A stretch of 7,003 nucleotides of DNA from an uncultured Verrucomicrobiales bacterium (GTDB lineage: Bacteria > Verrucomicrobiota > Verrucomicrobiia > Verrucomicrobiales > DEV007): NCBI GenBank assembly GCA_937893785.1, contig CALCSP010000146.1, positions 1 to 7,003 of the forward strand. The letters run 5' to 3'. How positions within the stretch are numbered: position 1 is the stretch's first letter; each line of letters begins with the position of its first letter. The position numbers and the translations under genes were made by a program. The notes below the pieces were generated by a model, which saw only the letters and a program-made list of their open reading frames with translations, was not told the origin of the DNA and did not search any database. Shown here piece after piece: positions 1 to 6,152 of this stretch.

Positions 1-704
1 ATGTCCCTGTCTGTCGCAATTATTTTTTTATTGGAGTGGGTGAATCTGAGTTGGCCGGCAGGGTGGATGAAGCGCTTAGAGAGATGTCCTGTGCTTTTGA
101 GATTGGCTATTGCCTGAAGGCTGGAGGAGTTATTATCCGCTGTATTAGTAATGAAGAGGATGCCGTAATACTAGGTGAGGTAATCAAGAATGCTTCTGCG
201 GAGGATTTTGTTGCAGAGGGGCTAACTGCAATTGAAGAGGGTGTGATAGATTCACTCGCCCTTGCCGGCGAGAGTGTTGCGACTGCTGAATCTTGTACGG
301 GTGGCCTCATTGCTAATCGCCTTACGAATGTATCTGGTGCGTCCAAAGTTTTTAACGTTGGATTCATTACATATTCTAATGAGGAGAAGAACCGTCTTCT
401 CGGTGTGCCTCTTTCATTGATTGAGAGTTGTGGCGCAGTTAGTGAGCATGTGGCTTTGGCAATGGCTGAGGGTTGTCTTGAGAGGTCACGTGCTGACCAT
501 TCTATTTCTGTTACCGGCATCGCAGGACCTAAAGGGGGAAGCCCCGATAAGCCGGTGGGATCAGTGTGGATTGGGCTGGCTAGCAAAGGTAAGAGCGCCA
601 CCGGTTTTTATTACCGATTTAAAACGGATCGACTCCATTTTAAGGAAAGGGCTTCAACCGTCGCTATTGACCTTCTTCGCAGGCGAATGCGGGGGTATCT
701 TTAG
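1..704 (+). CDS. cinA: CinA, C-terminal part: NMN deamidase with KH-like middle domain (5' end outside window)
   Basis: The C-terminal CinA domain (PncC type) deamidates nicotinamide mononucleotide to nicotinic acid mononucleotide in cytoplasmic pyridine nucleotide recycling. The signature AESCTGG begins at base 285 and is followed by SGASKVF, the YSNEEK stretch, GAVSEHVA and TGIAGPKGGSPDKPVG, all in the usual family order. A GTG at 36 could be read as a start, but the frame is open from base 3 and the residues before it read CRNYFFIGVGESEL, like the conserved GxGES segment that enters the middle (KH-like) domain of full-length CinA. The following 60 or so residues (IGYCLKAGGVIIRC and onward) fit the rest of that domain. 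I therefore read this as the last 233 residues of a roughly 400-residue protein whose N-terminal molybdopterin-binding-like domain lies outside the window. The stop is TAG at 702-704. Family is very sure; 5' truncation by the edge is fairly sure. Confidence 0.93.
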   Translation, partial: VPVCRNYFFIGVGESELAGRVDEALREMSCAFEIGYCLKAGGVIIRCISNEEDAVILGEVIKNASAEDFVAEGLTAIEEGVIDSLALAGESVATAESCTGGLIANRLTNVSGASKVFNVGFITYSNEEKNRLLGVPLSLIESCGAVSEHVALAMAEGCLERSRADHSISVTGIAGPKGGSPDKPVGSVWIGLASKGKSATGFYYRFKTDRLHFKERASTVAIDLLRRRMRGYL

Positions 705-717
705 GGTTCTACTTCTT

Positions 718-746
718 TTGACCCTGTTGTAGCTTGCTAGTAGAGT
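718..746 (+). promoter_or_regulatory. Candidate sigma70-type promoter for the exported Ig-like protein gene
   Basis: TTGACC (718-723) matches the -35 consensus at five of six bases. After a 17-base spacer comes TAGAGT (741-746), four of six for the -10. Transcription would start near 753, giving a leader of about 65 bases before the ATG at 820. It lies in the gap just after cinA, so the next gene need not depend on cinA transcription. This is pattern matching only; a housekeeping consensus like that of E. coli is assumed. Confidence 0.35.
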
Positions 747-819
747 CATGAATTGATTTGGCGACAATTCGGGACCGATTCATTTCGGGTCGTAGTCTTA
801 CAAACGCGTTTTGATCAGG

Positions 820-2697
820 ATGAAATTGATTGCATTTTTGGGAACGGTTATATGCTTGCATGTCACTGTTGCCCCTATTCAGGGGCAGGTGCCGAGCGGG
901 ATAAGGGTTCCTGATGGAGTCGGCCCTATTCTGGTTGGGTTTCAAGCAAAGGTATACAGAGGGGAGGAAAATTTATTACAACTGTCGAGAGGCAACAAGA
1001 GCGGGCGTGCCAACCTTGAGTATTCCATTTTCGTGCCTCCTACATATGGGGCACTAAATGTCGACCCTAATACCGGTGCTGCTAATTACACCATAAATAA
1101 TCCTCTTAAACCCGGGGTAGTCGAGGATCGGTTTGAGTTTCGGGTAAGCGACGGGAAGGGAAGGTTTTCTGCAGCCGTTGAGGTTCGATTGGAATTCGTG
1201 GAAAGGGTGGCGGTTATGGAAGTTCAAAAAAATCTTGATTTTGGTGAAGTCGTAATGAGTGGGGTAATGGACAAAGAATTAACTGTGACAAATAACGGGG
1301 ACGGTGAGTTTAGTGGTCACATCGTTTTACCGCCAAGGTTTGTGATCGAGGGAAAGAGTAAAGTGGTGTTAGCGATTTTAGCAAAGGAGAAGAAGACGAT
1401 GGTGGTTCGATTTCTTGGGAGAGATGATCCTGGCGAGGGCAGTGCGTTTCTGCGCTTAGAGGGCGACGGTCTATCGAGGCGGGTAAATCTGACCTATGAC
1501 GTGAAACCGCCGTTTCACGTGCAGGACAAAATCACGCTCGAGTTTGATGACGAAAATTATTCCAGAAGGGCTCGCTTACGAATAAAGAACCCTTTTAATG
1601 AGAGCCTTGGCATAAATTTGCGCCTTCCCCGAGGATTAAATGCTAATGATGTGAATTTTGAGATTCTGGCGGAGTCGACACAGGCTATTGAATTGGTTAT
1701 CCCTCCCCACGACGCGGATCGATTTGATGGAATTTTAACGATTGAGGCGAATAGATTTTCCAAGAAGGTCAAAGTTGTTGCAGCGGAGTCTCCTCCAAGG
1801 ATTGTCGTTGTTGGGAATCCTGATGCTGGCGAGGTGCTTTCCTTTAAAGGGGTACTTAATGAAAAGGCTGAGATTCGACCGGGGGAATGGATTAGAAGTA
1901 TTCAGTTGCGTAATATTGGAGGGCAAGCGGCGAACGTGTCTATGATGACCAATCCTCCATTCTATATTTCTGCGATAAATAACCCCTACTTTCTTCCTCC
2001 GGGGCAATCAGTAGTAATTCCAGTGGAATTAAGGGCTCAAAAAGTGGGTAAGATAGAAGATACGCTGTTAATTGATTATGCAGGAGATCCACTACAAGTA
2101 AGGCTGCTTGGCAATGTGATCCTACCGGATGGGATGTCTAACGTGGTGCCTACGCCTCCTCCTGGATGGCGTGGAAAGAAAGTGTCGAATGATCCCGGAT
2201 TAGGCGGCGTAAGCTATAGCGATTTATTTTACGGGAAAAACAAAAGGAAATCTAACCCAGCGATACCTACTGTTAAGAAAATTCGAATTATTGAACAACG
2301 AAGTAATTCCTTAGTGATTGGTTGGCCGGCACCGGCAGGCAGCAATTGGGAATATGAACTTGATGCGTTGGTGAAATTAAGAGACGAGAAAACGGGACTT
2401 CCTGTTCCTACTTGGGTTCAAATTGGTCCAGAGCATTTAACCCTTACGAAAAATGGAAGCGATATTCAGGCAGAGATAGTTGGAATTTCTCCGGGATGGA
2501 GTTTTCAATTTAGCATCTTTACCGTAAATCCACAGGGTGAGTCGTCTTTGCCTGCAACATTAGGCTTGGCAGTGCAAGAGAAAGTCGGTTTTTTGGAAAG
2601 GGTTCGAGTATGGATGGTCGCGGCAGTGGGGCTGTTCTTGATATTTATTGTTATGGGATACAGAAAATATCGGGCTGAATCTCAGCAGAATTGGTAG
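820..2697 (+). CDS. Exported membrane-anchored protein with Ig-like, ASH-like and FN3-like domains, function unknown
   Basis: I do not recognise a named family. From ATG 820 (625 residues), residues 1-23 form a signal peptide (MKLIAFLGTVICL), with likely cleavage after PIQG. Residues 30-127 resemble a cadherin/Ig-like fold (GALNVDPNTGAANYT, then FEFRVSDGKG). Residues 131-230 match the ASH-type pattern (LDFGEVVMSG, then LTVTNNGDGEF). A further beta-rich unit follows, then a second ASH-like unit around 345-433 (IQLRNIGG, then FLPPGQSVVIPVEL, ending LLGNV). A proline-rich linker leads to an FN3-like domain at about 483-587. One membrane segment (about 597-614) is followed by RKYR, so the bulk should face the periplasm. 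No catalytic motif is visible; binding or scaffolding is inference. A TTG at 811 would add three residues; I prefer the ATG, although its only SD-like bases (AGG) directly abut it. Its stop lies six bases from the converging der stop. Confidence 0.85.
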   Translation: MKLIAFLGTVICLHVTVAPIQGQVPSGIRVPDGVGPILVGFQAKVYRGEENLLQLSRGNKSGRANLEYSIFVPPTYGALNVDPNTGAANYTINNPLKPGVVEDRFEFRVSDGKGRFSAAVEVRLEFVERVAVMEVQKNLDFGEVVMSGVMDKELTVTNNGDGEFSGHIVLPPRFVIEGKSKVVLAILAKEKKTMVVRFLGRDDPGEGSAFLRLEGDGLSRRVNLTYDVKPPFHVQDKITLEFDDENYSRRARLRIKNPFNESLGINLRLPRGLNANDVNFEILAESTQAIELVIPPHDADRFDGILTIEANRFSKKVKVVAAESPPRIVVVGNPDAGEVLSFKGVLNEKAEIRPGEWIRSIQLRNIGGQAANVSMMTNPPFYISAINNPYFLPPGQSVVIPVELRAQKVGKIEDTLLIDYAGDPLQVRLLGNVILPDGMSNVVPTPPPGWRGKKVSNDPGLGGVSYSDLFYGKNKRKSNPAIPTVKKIRIIEQRSNSLVIGWPAPAGSNWEYELDALVKLRDEKTGLPVPTWVQIGPEHLTLTKNGSDIQAEIVGISPGWSFQFSIFTVNPQGESSLPATLGLAVQEKVGFLERVRVWMVAAVGLFLIFIVMGYRKYRAESQQNW

Positions 2698-2703
2698 GGG
2701 TCT

Positions 2704-4089
2704 TTATATTTTCTTTCCATTTCCTCGCGGGGTCCTTTCCCTGAATGTAAATTTTATGGGTATTCCTGTGTAAGCGCAGTGTTTGCGAATACTGTTTTCT
2801 AGATAACGTTCATAGGACTGTGGCAAGAGGCTACGTTTGTTGCAAAAAAGGATAAATTCAGCTGAAGGTATTGGTCTTTGTATGTCCGAATGCTGAGCCA
2901 TTGTTGCGTAAAGTAGCTTGAACCGTTTGTTGTTTTTGCCAGATGGTGGTGGATGGGCAACAAGAGCTTCTTGCATGATACGGTTGAGCAGTCCTGTGTT
3001 TAGTCCAGCCCAGGCGGCCTTGCGGATTTGTTCAATGCCGAAAAATAGGCGCCTTACAGACTCTCCGGTTTTTGCGGATGCAGCAATAACTGGAGCGTGC
3101 TGAATGAAAAATAGCCCGTCTCTGACTTCATCTATCATTGCAGCTAGGCGGTCTGATTTTTGTGCATCCGGGTGAAACAGGTCGAATTTGTTTGCCATTA
3201 TCAGGCAAGGTTGGTCGTATTCAGCAAGAAGGCCCGCAATCTTCCTGTCTTGTGCCGTGATGCCCTGTGCTGCATCGATAACCAATGCGCAGAGGTCAGC
3301 GCGTCGGATGCTTGATTTTGCTCGCATTGCGCTAAATATCTCGATTGAATTGTCCTGCTTATTGCGCGGACGAATGCCTGCAGTGTCGATAAAAACATAG
3401 TTTATGTCTCCGTGGGTAAGCGGAACGTCGACGGCATCTCTGGTCGTGCCTGCCACATCACTGACAATAGTGCGATCATCTTCAAGAAGAGCATTGATCA
3501 TTGAGGACTTGCCGACATTGGGGCGGCCGACCAAAGCCACCTTAATGGGGGGGCGTGACTCAATGTCTGAGCCATCTGAATCTGGTAAATGGGAATTGAT
3601 ATAGTCTGCCAATTCCATAATTCCCCGGTTATGAGCTGCGCTTACCGCGAACACTGGATTAAAACCAATTACAGAGAACTCATCGGCGAGCATTGAGTGT
3701 GAGTCTTCGTCAACCTTGTTTGCAATTAGCAGAATCTGGCGGTCGGTTTTTCGAAGGTAATCAGCTAAGTGATGGTCGACAGGCGTGAGGCCTTCCTGAG
3801 CATCGACGACAAAGAGGATGATTTTAGCTGCCTCCATTGCAATGTCGGCTTCCTGTTCGATCTCCTGACTAAACGTGTCATCCGGATTCGATCCTATTCC
3901 TCCAGTGTCAATGATCGAAAAAGGATTCTTGCTCAGATGGCACTCTGCTGAAATTCTGTCCCTTGTAACGCCTGGTTGATCATGAACGATTGAAATGCGT
4001 CTTCCGGCAAGACGGTTAAACAAAGCTGATTTCCCGACATTTGGTCGACCAACTATCGCGATAGTTCTATTTACGAAGCGTCCAGACAT
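2704..4089 (-). CDS. der: Ribosome assembly GTPase Der (EngA), double G domain
   Basis: Der is an essential GTPase that acts late in 50S ribosomal subunit maturation. The 461 residues are a normal length and both tandem G domains are intact. Domain 1 has GRPNVGKS (14-21), PGVTRD (39-44), DTGG (61-64) and NKVD (124-127). Domain 2 has GRPNVGKS (188-195), AGTTRD (213-218), DTAG (235-238), NKFD (300-303) and SAKTG (338-342). The C-terminal KH-like domain (about 352-455) carries LLYATMAQ, YERYLENSIRKH, GIPIKFTFR. Two small departures from the usual sequence: NKFD where NKWD is common, and IPSAEFILFCN where most members have a PPTFvlFvN-like stretch. The ATG is one base after the pgsA stop (TAA-A-ATG), so translation is probably coupled to pgsA in one leftward operon. 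The 3' end converges with the exported Ig-like protein gene. Confidence 0.98.
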   Translation of the reverse strand: MSGRFVNRTIAIVGRPNVGKSALFNRLAGRRISIVHDQPGVTRDRISAECHLSKNPFSIIDTGGIGSNPDDTFSQEIEQEADIAMEAAKIILFVVDAQEGLTPVDHHLADYLRKTDRQILLIANKVDEDSHSMLADEFSVIGFNPVFAVSAAHNRGIMELADYINSHLPDSDGSDIESRPPIKVALVGRPNVGKSSMINALLEDDRTIVSDVAGTTRDAVDVPLTHGDINYVFIDTAGIRPRNKQDNSIEIFSAMRAKSSIRRADLCALVIDAAQGITAQDRKIAGLLAEYDQPCLIMANKFDLFHPDAQKSDRLAAMIDEVRDGLFFIQHAPVIAASAKTGESVRRLFFGIEQIRKAAWAGLNTGLLNRIMQEALVAHPPPSGKNNKRFKLLYATMAQHSDIQRPIPSAEFILFCNKRSLLPQSYERYLENSIRKHCAYTGIPIKFTFRERTPRGNGKKI

Positions 4090-4090
4090 T

Positions 4091-4654
4091 TTAGTGTTCC
4101 GGCAATTGACTCAGTCCGGCGCGAATGTAAAGCACAGTAGCTATAAATGTCAGGAATGCGCTGATGATTACGATAAAATGAAGCGGAGGTGCGCTAAAGG
4201 AGAAGAACACCCATGCAATCACCGCTATTTGAAGGGCTGTTGCCGCTTTTCCGGTCCAGTGATGAATAACTCGAATATCTTTTGCGATGAATCCAATAGC
4301 GATAGCTCCCGATATTTCGATAAGGTCTCTTGAAATGATGAGGGCTGCATACCAAATAGGAAGGGCTTTTCCCAACTCAGTAAAACTTAATGTGATAATT
4401 GCAGATAGCATTAATGCCTTGTCGGCTAGCGGATCAAGGAATGTTCCAAGGCGACTGCACTGGTTAAAGCGTCTGGCAATATAACCATCGAGGACATCTG
4501 TTAATGCGGCCAGGGTAAAGAGTCCTATTGCAGTCCAGCGCAAATATTCTTTTGGTTCAGAATGGCTTAGTCCATGGCTGTAAATGATGGTCGTGATGAC
4601 GAAAATGGGGGTCATCAAGATTCGCGACAGGGTGATTTTAGTCGCAATGGTCAT
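4091..4654 (-). CDS. pgsA: CDP-diacylglycerol--glycerol-3-phosphate 3-phosphatidyltransferase (PgsA-type)
   Basis: This inner-membrane enzyme condenses CDP-diacylglycerol with glycerol 3-phosphate to phosphatidylglycerophosphate, the committed step to phosphatidylglycerol. The CDP-alcohol phosphotransferase signature D-G-x2-A-R-x8-G-x3-D-x3-D is complete: D56, G57, A60, R61, G70, D74 and D78, with the extra D53 in front. The N-terminus (ATKITLSRILMTPIFV) and a later GKAATALQ stretch fit the PgsA branch. About five to six hydrophobic segments span the 187 residues, a usual length. The ATG (bases 4654-4652) is placed as in homologues, though no Shine-Dalgarno stretch is visible in front of it. 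It is the first gene of a leftward pair with der. A CMP-forming cardiolipin synthase or another class member is possible from motifs alone, but PgsA is the best reading. Confidence 0.93.
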   Translation of the reverse strand: MTIATKITLSRILMTPIFVITTIIYSHGLSHSEPKEYLRWTAIGLFTLAALTDVLDGYIARRFNQCSRLGTFLDPLADKALMLSAIITLSFTELGKALPIWYAALIISRDLIEISGAIAIGFIAKDIRVIHHWTGKAATALQIAVIAWVFFSFSAPPLHFIVIISAFLTFIATVLYIRAGLSQLPEH

Positions 4655-4707
4655 CAGATTTTTTTCAATGGAGAACAGACTGTGGGTCTTTCGAATTTTG
4701 TTTTAGC

Positions 4708-4716
4708 TGTTATATT
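4708..4716 (+). promoter_or_regulatory. Candidate extended -10 promoter for rsmA-nudix
   Basis: TGT-TATATT is an extended -10 motif (TGn followed by five of six matches to TATAAT). No good -35 is present 16-18 bases upstream, which fits an extended -10 type. Transcription would start near 4723, about 33 bases before the rsmA ATG, so the leader would begin just ahead of the inverted repeat at 4725-4739. Confidence 0.35.
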
Positions 4717-4738
4717 GTGGAAATATTGCGTTTCGCAA
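4709..4738 (-). promoter_or_regulatory. Candidate promoter for the pgsA-der operon
   Basis: On the minus strand, TTGCGA (bases 4738-4733; four of six for -35) is followed after 18 bases by TATAAC (4714-4709; five of six for -10). The start of transcription would fall near 4702, with a leader of about 47 bases before pgsA. The -35 lies within the perfect inverted repeat at 4725-4739, and the -10 overlaps the candidate rsmA -10 on the other strand. Confidence 0.35.
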
Positions 4739-4739
4739 T
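4725..4739. repeat. Perfect 6-bp inverted repeat in the pgsA/rsmA divergent region
   Basis: ATTGCG (4725-4730), a TTT spacer and CGCAAT (4734-4739) form an exact inverted repeat; with a U-G pair the RNA stem would be seven pairs. It sits 16 bases before the rsmA ATG, at the start of its predicted leader, and covers the predicted pgsA -35. It could be an operator half-site pair or a small leader hairpin. No T-run follows on the plus strand, so it is not an intrinsic terminator of the usual kind. Confidence 0.45.
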
Positions 4740-4755
4740 GAAGTAGATCAAAGGA

Positions 4756-6135
4756 ATGTCTGATTCCCAAGGAAAGTCTAATGGCTCTTACGAAATTTCT
4801 GATGTCAGGGGGGTGCTTGACAGAATAGGGGTGTGCCCCGAGAAATCAATGGGGCAGAATTTTCTTACTGATAGCGCTGTGGCTGAGTCCATTGTAATGG
4901 CATTGGATGCAGGTCAGGAAGATGTAGTTGTTGAGATCGGTCCTGGCTTAGGGGCTCTCACAAAGCATCTAGCAGGTAAGGTTAAGCGCCTGATACTCGT
5001 TGAATTTGATCCAAGGCTGGCCGCTTTTCTAACTGATTATTATAAGAGCAATGAGGCTGTCGTTATATGTCATGCGGATGCCACGAAGTTTGATTTGAGG
5101 CCGCTCTTCCAGTATGGGCCTATCAAATTAATTGGTAATTTACCTTATTCCTGCGCAGGGGAGATTATGCGCCGGTTTCTTGATCCACCAACTCCCGTGG
5201 TAAAGGCGGTGTTGATGTTACAGAAAGAGGTAGCTGATCGTTTGGTTGCGCATCCAAGAACCAAGGCTTACGGACGCCTCACTCTGCTGACAAGGGTTAA
5301 CTGGAAAACGGAAGAGCTTTTTGTGCTGCCTGCCGATCCCTTTTATCCCAAACCCAATGTGGAATCCACGGTCTTGCGTTTAATAATCAGGTCGAAGCAT
5401 GAATTTTATCCTTTTGATCGTGTTTTGTTTGACCGGTTGCTAAGGTGTGGATTTGCCCAGCGAAGAAAGCAGCTTAAAAAGCGCCTGCCGATTGGAAATC
5501 GCAATTGGAGTGATCTCTGCGAGGAGTTGGATATCACGATAACCGCAAGAGCTGAGGAGCTTGACCTTGAAGACTGGTTGGCAATGGCTCGACTATTGGA
5601 CAATCATCCCCTTAAGGATCATCCGCAATCTGATGCGGAAATGTTCGATGTGGTTGATGCTGATAATGTCGTTACCGGGCAGAAGAGCAGGGGAGAAATT
5701 CATGCGCTTGATTTGCTTCACCGTGCGGTTCATGTCTTCGTTTTCAATGCGCTTGGCGAATTGTATTTGCAAAAGCGATCCGTTCTGAAGGATTGTGCTG
5801 CTGGGCTTTGGGGGTCTAGTGCATCAGGACATATTGATGCAGGTGAAAGTTATCAAGATGCTGCCAGGAGGGAAATGCTGGAAGAGCTTGGCGTGGATGC
5901 GCAATTAGAGAAAATTCTTGATATTGATGCTTGTAAGGAAACGGGCTGGGAGTTTGTCAGCTTGTTTATTACACAGAATGGAGGCCCTTTTGTTTCTCCG
6001 TGTAGTGAGGTTGAGACCGGGGTTTTTATGCCTGTGGATCAGGTTTCCGAATGGGTGGAAAAGCGGCCACAAGATTTTTCTTCCGGGTTTCTTGGCTGCT
6101 GGGAGAGCTTCATTGCGCTAGATCAGAAAGTCTGA
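4756..6135 (+). CDS. rsmA: Fusion: 16S rRNA dimethyladenosine transferase RsmA (KsgA) plus C-terminal YfcD-like Nudix hydrolase
   Basis: Residues 1 to about 283 are RsmA, which dimethylates two adjacent adenines near the 3' end of 16S rRNA (A1518/A1519 in E. coli numbering) using S-adenosylmethionine. Visible motifs are QNFL (34-37), the SAM-binding VVEIGPGLGALT (58-69), E83, D108, the catalytic NLPY (128-131), FYPKPNVES (196-204) and FAQRRKQLKKRL (233-244). RsmA normally ends near residue 281. Here the frame runs on through a short linker into a complete Nudix domain starting around M296 (MFDVVDADN). It contains HRAVHVFVFN and LYLQKRS, then a perfect Nudix box: G358, E364, R372-E373, E376-E377, G379-V380. 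The box and its context resemble YfcD and related MutT-like proteins; the catalytic CSH-type cysteine of IPP isomerase is absent. The substrate is unknown. AAGGA directly abuts the ATG at 4756, and an in-frame TAG at 4744 rules out a longer start. Both domains look intact, so I infer a true fusion rather than decay. Confidence 0.95.
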   Translation: MSDSQGKSNGSYEISDVRGVLDRIGVCPEKSMGQNFLTDSAVAESIVMALDAGQEDVVVEIGPGLGALTKHLAGKVKRLILVEFDPRLAAFLTDYYKSNEAVVICHADATKFDLRPLFQYGPIKLIGNLPYSCAGEIMRRFLDPPTPVVKAVLMLQKEVADRLVAHPRTKAYGRLTLLTRVNWKTEELFVLPADPFYPKPNVESTVLRLIIRSKHEFYPFDRVLFDRLLRCGFAQRRKQLKKRLPIGNRNWSDLCEELDITITARAEELDLEDWLAMARLLDNHPLKDHPQSDAEMFDVVDADNVVTGQKSRGEIHALDLLHRAVHVFVFNALGELYLQKRSVLKDCAAGLWGSSASGHIDAGESYQDAARREMLEELGVDAQLEKILDIDACKETGWEFVSLFITQNGGPFVSPCSEVETGVFMPVDQVSEWVEKRPQDFSSGFLGCWESFIALDQKV

Positions 6136-6136
6136 T
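6122..6136. repeat. 6-bp inverted repeat at the rsmA-nudix stop codon
   Basis: ATCAGA (6122-6127), AAG, TCTGAT (6131-6136) is an exact inverted repeat that includes the TGA stop. It lies in the convergent junction with the TPR gene, where a two-way terminator would be expected. Neither strand shows a following T-run, so termination here is only a weak suggestion. Confidence 0.3.
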
Positions 6137-6152
6137 GCAAGACGTGTAGCGA

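Noticed and set aside
107..601. A 164-codon open frame antisense to cinA
   Set aside because: It lies wholly opposite a strongly conserved CinA coding region, its translation is rich in Ser/Pro/Arg without any recognisable motif, and it has no leader signals.
703..725. AGGGT...ACCCT pairing after the cinA stop as a terminator
   Set aside because: Five pairs around a long loop with no T-run after it; it also overlaps the better-supported TTGACC promoter element.
820..890. Lipoprotein signal peptide in the exported Ig-like protein
   Set aside because: The only cysteine in the signal region (TVIC) lacks a small residue just before it and lies within the hydrophobic core, so a standard signal peptide is more likely.
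2674..2686. GCTGA-ATC-TCAGC hairpin near the convergent stops of the exported Ig-like protein gene and der, as a terminator
   Set aside because: The stem is only five pairs, it lies inside coding sequence, and no proper T-run follows on either strand.
3995..4333. A 112-codon plus-strand frame across the der/pgsA junction
   Set aside because: It is antisense to two conserved genes, including the Der P-loop and the PgsA C-terminus, and its translation resembles no family.
5641..6135. Reading the Nudix part as isopentenyl-diphosphate isomerase
   Set aside because: HRAVHVFVFN is reminiscent of it, but the type 1 isomerase CSH-type catalytic cysteine is missing and a full canonical Nudix box is present, which fits YfcD-like hydrolases.
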